Below are positions 58,071 through 64,000 of a DNA stretch of 64,000 bases, piece after piece. Both the position numbers and the translations under genes were made by a program. The DNA lies in contig NZ_CP141285.1 of the NCBI RefSeq assembly GCF_035319885.1, forward strand, positions 372,001 through 436,000. The letters run 5' to 3'. The DNA comes from Altererythrobacter sp. H2 (GTDB lineage: Bacteria; Pseudomonadota; Alphaproteobacteria; Sphingomonadales; Sphingomonadaceae). The notes under the pieces were generated by a model, which made no database searches, was not told where the DNA came from, and worked only from the letters and a program-made list of their open reading frames with translations. Position 1 is the stretch's first letter, and the number at the start of each line of letters is the position of its first letter.

Positions 58071-59375
58071 TCAGAACCGCGTTGTCAGCCGCAGCCCGGC
58101 GATTACCCCGGTATTGCGCACCGCAACTGCACTGTCGATCACCTGCACGCTGGCGGTCAGGCGGACGGGCTGTGCCACCTGCACGGTGTAGAACGCCTCC
58201 AGCCCTTCCTCGTCTTCCAGCGCGACCCGGTTTGCCAGTACCCGCACCAGCCGGTCCGTCAGCGAATAGCGGAACCAGGCGATGCCGAAGCGGTCATCCG
58301 GCCGCGCGCGCGGGTTGCCCGCTACGCCGATAAAGGCACTGCGATCGAGAAAGGTCGGGTCGCCGCGCGAGAGATAGACCTGCCCGAAAACGCCCCAGCC
58401 CTTGCCCGGATGTTCCGCGTATTCGACCAGGTTCTGGTACATGGCGAGGACCGCGCTGAACTCGCCGCGCCGCTCGGCAAAGCCGCTGCCCGGGGCGGGG
58501 ATCAGCACCGGCGGCAGCGCGTCGTCGGCGATCGACCGCCGCGTCGATCCGGCCAGCTTGAGCGCATAGTATCCGCGCTTGCCCCCGATCTTGACCGGCA
58601 GCGTGACCGAGCTGAGGAACGCCACACCTTGCGAAAAGGGATCTTCCAGCCCGCTGCGGCGCGAGGACGAAACCGGATCGAACACCCACAGCCGGTAAAG
58701 CGCCTTCTTTGTCGGCACTTGCAGCAGCGCACCGGTGATCGAGCCCGGAACGATCGCGGTCGGGGGCAGCGCCATCGAAAGGTTCTGGAACCCTTCGTGC
58801 CCGCCGCCGCCAACGACCGGCAAAAAGGCAGCCAGATCAAGCACGTTGACCTTGCCCACCGTCAGCGTTGCGCCGCTTTTCCACTTCTTGGTGACATTGA
58901 CGTTGAGATCGAACGCGTCGCCTTCGCCCGGATAGAACAGCTGGGTGTTGCTGGGGATCAGGCCGATCGTGCCATTGGCGCTCTCTCCGTACTTGAATTC
59001 GGGGTGGAGGTGGAAGGTGATCGAATCGTCGATCCCGAACGTGCTGCCCGCAATGTCGATATAGACATCGACCTTTCCGCCATGGCGCAGGGTCGAATCG
59101 GCATCGCCCGACACCGGAATGTCGAGAAACTGCGACCACACCACCCTGACGGCGTCAGGCCGCGCCGTTGCCGGTTTCGCTGGCTGGGGCGGCAGGGCAG
59201 CCGGGGCAGGGGTTTGCTGCGGGCCGGGCGACGAGATGGCATCCGGCGGAGCGGACTGATCCTGCGCTGCTGCTGGCATGGCGACAGTCAGACTGAACAG
59301 CGCAGCCACAAAGGATATGGTGCGCAAAAGAGGCAGGCGGCGCGAGGCGCGCGAAGAAATGGCTGTGATGGTCAT
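58071..59375 (-). CDS. OprB-like carbohydrate-selective porin
   Basis: The 434-residue outer-membrane protein has a signal peptide (to about residue 37, ending MPAAAQ). The proline/alanine-rich part is followed by beta strands such as [23 protein letters not shown] and [24 protein letters not shown], and it ends [12 protein letters not shown] with terminal phenylalanine, as in OprB porins. [32 protein letters not shown] matches the last repeats of the family. Transported sugar is unknown. It lies between the LOG gene and gltD on the same strand with longer gaps. Confidence 0.87.
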   Translation of the reverse strand: MTITAISSRASRRLPLLRTISFVAALFSLTVAMPAAAQDQSAPPDAISSPGPQQTPAPAALPPQPAKPATARPDAVRVVWSQFLDIPVSGDADSTLRHGGKVDVYIDIAGSTFGIDDSITFHLHPEFKYGESANGTIGLIPSNTQLFYPGEGDAFDLNVNVTKKWKSGATLTVGKVNVLDLAAFLPVVGGGGHEGFQNLSMALPPTAIVPGSITGALLQVPTKKALYRLWVFDPVSSSRRSGLEDPFSQGVAFLSSVTLPVKIGGKRGYYALKLAGSTRRSIADDALPPVLIPAPGSGFAERRGEFSAVLAMYQNLVEYAEHPGKGWGVFGQVYLSRGDPTFLDRSAFIGVAGNPRARPDDRFGIAWFRYSLTDRLVRVLANRVALEDEEGLEAFYTVQVAQPVRLTASVQVIDSAVAVRNTGVIAGLRLTTRF

Positions 59376-59537
59376 GCGATCCGATGACGGTACCGCGGTG
59401 CGATCAGGCCGCTGCCCGGTTCTCTCCCGATTTGCGCTTCGCTCTGTTGTGGCGGGCGCCTGTCCACTTGCGCCCGCTGCAACTCATCGCCGCAAACGGC
59501 GGGTTTGGCAAGGTTCTGCCAATCCCCGCCCCACAGG

Positions 59538-60974
59538 TCAGCGCGGCAGGGTGGTCGCACCCATCAGAGCCAGATCGACAGACCGGGCGGCCTGGCGGCC
59601 TTCGCGAATCGCCCAGACGACCAGGCTCTGGCCCCGCCGCATGTCGCCACAGGCGAACACGGCTGCTTCGCTGGTGGCGTAATCCTGGGTATTGGCTGCG
59701 ACATTGCCGCGCGCATCAAGCGCCACCCCGGCCCGGTCGAGCAGTCCGCGTTTGCGCGGGCCGGTAAAGCCCATTGCCAGCAGGATCAGGTCGGCCTGGA
59801 GCACGAAGGCGCTGCCGGGCACTTCCTGCATCTGGCCGCCGACCCATTCCACCCGCACGCATTCGAGCCCGGTGACCTGATCACCTTCGCCGATGACCCG
59901 CTTGGCCAGAACCGACCAGTCTCGCTCCACCCCTTCCTCGTGGCTGGAGGAGGTGCGCAGCTTCAGGGGCCAGTCCGGCCAGGTCAGCGCCTTGTCTTCC
60001 TTCTCCGGCGGGCGGGGCATGATTTCGAGCTGCGTGACCGAGGCCGCGCCTTGCCGGTTGGACGTGCCGACGCAGTCGCTGCCGGTGTCACCGCCGCCGA
60101 TCACGATCACGTGCTTGCCAGTGGCGGTCAGCGAGCCGCGCGGGGCCGCGCGCACTTCGTCATCGCCTGCCACGCGCTTGTTCTGCTGGGTGAGGAACTC
60201 CATCGCCAGCCGCACTCCGGGCAGCTCGCCGCCGGGGATGTCGAGCATCCGGGGCTCCTCGGCCCCACCGGCGAGGACCACCGCGTCAAAGTTTTCCCGC
60301 AGCGCCTTGAAGCTGACCTCGACCCCGACTTCGGCACTGGTCTTGAAGGTCACCCCTTCGGCTTCCATCTGCACGCAGCGCCGGTTGATCAGCTGCTTTT
60401 CCATCTTGAAATCGGGGATTCCGTAACGCAGCAGGCCGCCGATCCGGTCGTTCTTTTCGAACACGGTCACGGCATGGCCTGCCCGCGCCAGCTGCTGCGC
60501 ACAGGCCAGCCCGGCCGGACCCGATCCGACCACGGCGACGCATTTGCCGGTCTGCTTGTGCGGCACCTGCGGCTTGATCCAGCCTTCCTGCCATCCACGA
60601 TCGACGATGGCGCACTCGATGCTCTTGATCGTGACCGGCTGGTCAACGATGTTGAGCGTGCAGCTCGCTTCGCACGGGGCCGGGCAGACCCGGCCAGTGA
60701 ATTCGGGGAAGTTGTTGGTGCTGTGCAGCACGTCCAGTGCGTTCTTCCAGTCCCCTTCGTAGACCAGGTGGTTCCAGTCGGGGATCAGGTTGTTCACCGG
60801 GCAGCCGTTGTGGCAGTAGGGAATGCCGCAATTCATGCAGCGGCTGGCCTGTGCAGCCAGCTTTTCGGCCGGCAGCGGGACGACGAACTCCTTGTAGTTC
60901 TTCAGCCGCTCGGCCGGGTCGAGATAGGTCCGGTCGGACCGGTCGAGTTCGAGAAATCCGGTTTCCTTGCCCAT
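59538..60974 (-). CDS. gltD: glutamate synthase (NADPH) small subunit
   Basis: GltD transfers electrons from NADPH to GltB. The 478-residue protein has an N-terminal region with cysteine clusters ([20 protein letters not shown] and [15 protein letters not shown]) for two 4Fe-4S centres, the FAD motif [18 protein letters not shown], and the NADPH motif [30 protein letters not shown] is the FAD-binding end. It is 11 bases downstream of gltB. Confidence 0.97.
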   Translation of the reverse strand: MGKETGFLELDRSDRTYLDPAERLKNYKEFVVPLPAEKLAAQASRCMNCGIPYCHNGCPVNNLIPDWNHLVYEGDWKNALDVLHSTNNFPEFTGRVCPAPCEASCTLNIVDQPVTIKSIECAIVDRGWQEGWIKPQVPHKQTGKCVAVVGSGPAGLACAQQLARAGHAVTVFEKNDRIGGLLRYGIPDFKMEKQLINRRCVQMEAEGVTFKTSAEVGVEVSFKALRENFDAVVLAGGAEEPRMLDIPGGELPGVRLAMEFLTQQNKRVAGDDEVRAAPRGSLTATGKHVIVIGGGDTGSDCVGTSNRQGAASVTQLEIMPRPPEKEDKALTWPDWPLKLRTSSSHEEGVERDWSVLAKRVIGEGDQVTGLECVRVEWVGGQMQEVPGSAFVLQADLILLAMGFTGPRKRGLLDRAGVALDARGNVAANTQDYATSEAAVFACGDMRRGQSLVVWAIREGRQAARSVDLALMGATTLPR

Positions 60975-60985
60975 TGTCCTGACCC

Positions 60986-64000
<3,015 letters not shown>

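Noticed and set aside
57156-59387. 743-codon plus-strand frame across the LOG and porin genes
   Set aside because: Antisense shadow of two convincing minus-strand genes, with histidine/glutamine/arginine-rich composition and no motif.

Overview
The window is GC-rich, gene-dense chromosomal DNA from an alphaproteobacterium, most likely a member of the Sphingomonadales. The evidence is a complete PhyR-NepR-EcfG general stress response locus, an HWE histidine kinase, class I PHA synthase with a phasin, DUF2093 and DUF1272 proteins, a fused 2-oxoacid dehydrogenase E1, a TonB-dependent receptor and many ATGA/GTGA gene overlaps. I see no insertion sequence, integrase, prophage or CRISPR array. The content is mostly core genome with a few accessory loci.

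Layout. 1-9250: envelope proteases, an HD-domain putative oxygenase, a LytS/LytTR-type two-component pair, nadC with a small membrane protein and a secreted RNase T2, tadA, rpmB, a phytase-like esterase, an M23 lipoprotein and a DUF2093 protein. 9273-15242: xseA and purD in an overlapping head-to-head arrangement, lptC-lptA with an RNase D-like exonuclease, and ung. 15319-24770: a serine beta-lactamase-like hydrolase, an enoyl-CoA hydratase-like protein, rplK-rplA, an unknown exported protein, a deacetylase, a CNNM/CorC-like membrane protein, a CinA-like protein and a Baeyer-Villiger-type monooxygenase. 24864-34466: TonB receptor, an acyltransferase coupled to a fused E1 alpha/beta dehydrogenase, a 1178-residue autotransporter and a tRNA-Cys/tRNA-Thr pair. 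34546-39743: thioesterase, crotonase, a compact six-gene cluster (membrane-anchored LuxR-type regulator, small proteins, RadC-like JAB protein, winged-helix protein, crotonase) and an aminotransferase.

39929-48632: PHA synthase, phasin with a histone H1-like tail, clpS, lptF-lptG, two GNAT proteins and a fatty acid desaturase. 48809-52412: general stress response locus with readable sigma-EcfG promoters. PhyR, once phosphorylated, would sequester NepR and free EcfG; the kinase encoded between them is a candidate input. 52511-64000: sodB, a cation symporter, glmM-DUF1272-thiD, a LOG-family protein, an OprB-like porin, and gltD with the 3' two-thirds of gltB, which runs off the right edge.

The most interesting signals are regulatory. 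A near-palindromic sigma-EcfG element sits between the kinase and nepR and could fire both ways. A second EcfG-like promoter sits before the autotransporter. Twin TGCA palindromes bracket the phasin promoter. The phasin gene has an internal ribosome binding site and ATG that would give a tail-less form. The acyltransferase beside the fused E1 appears to lack the malonyl-binding arginine.
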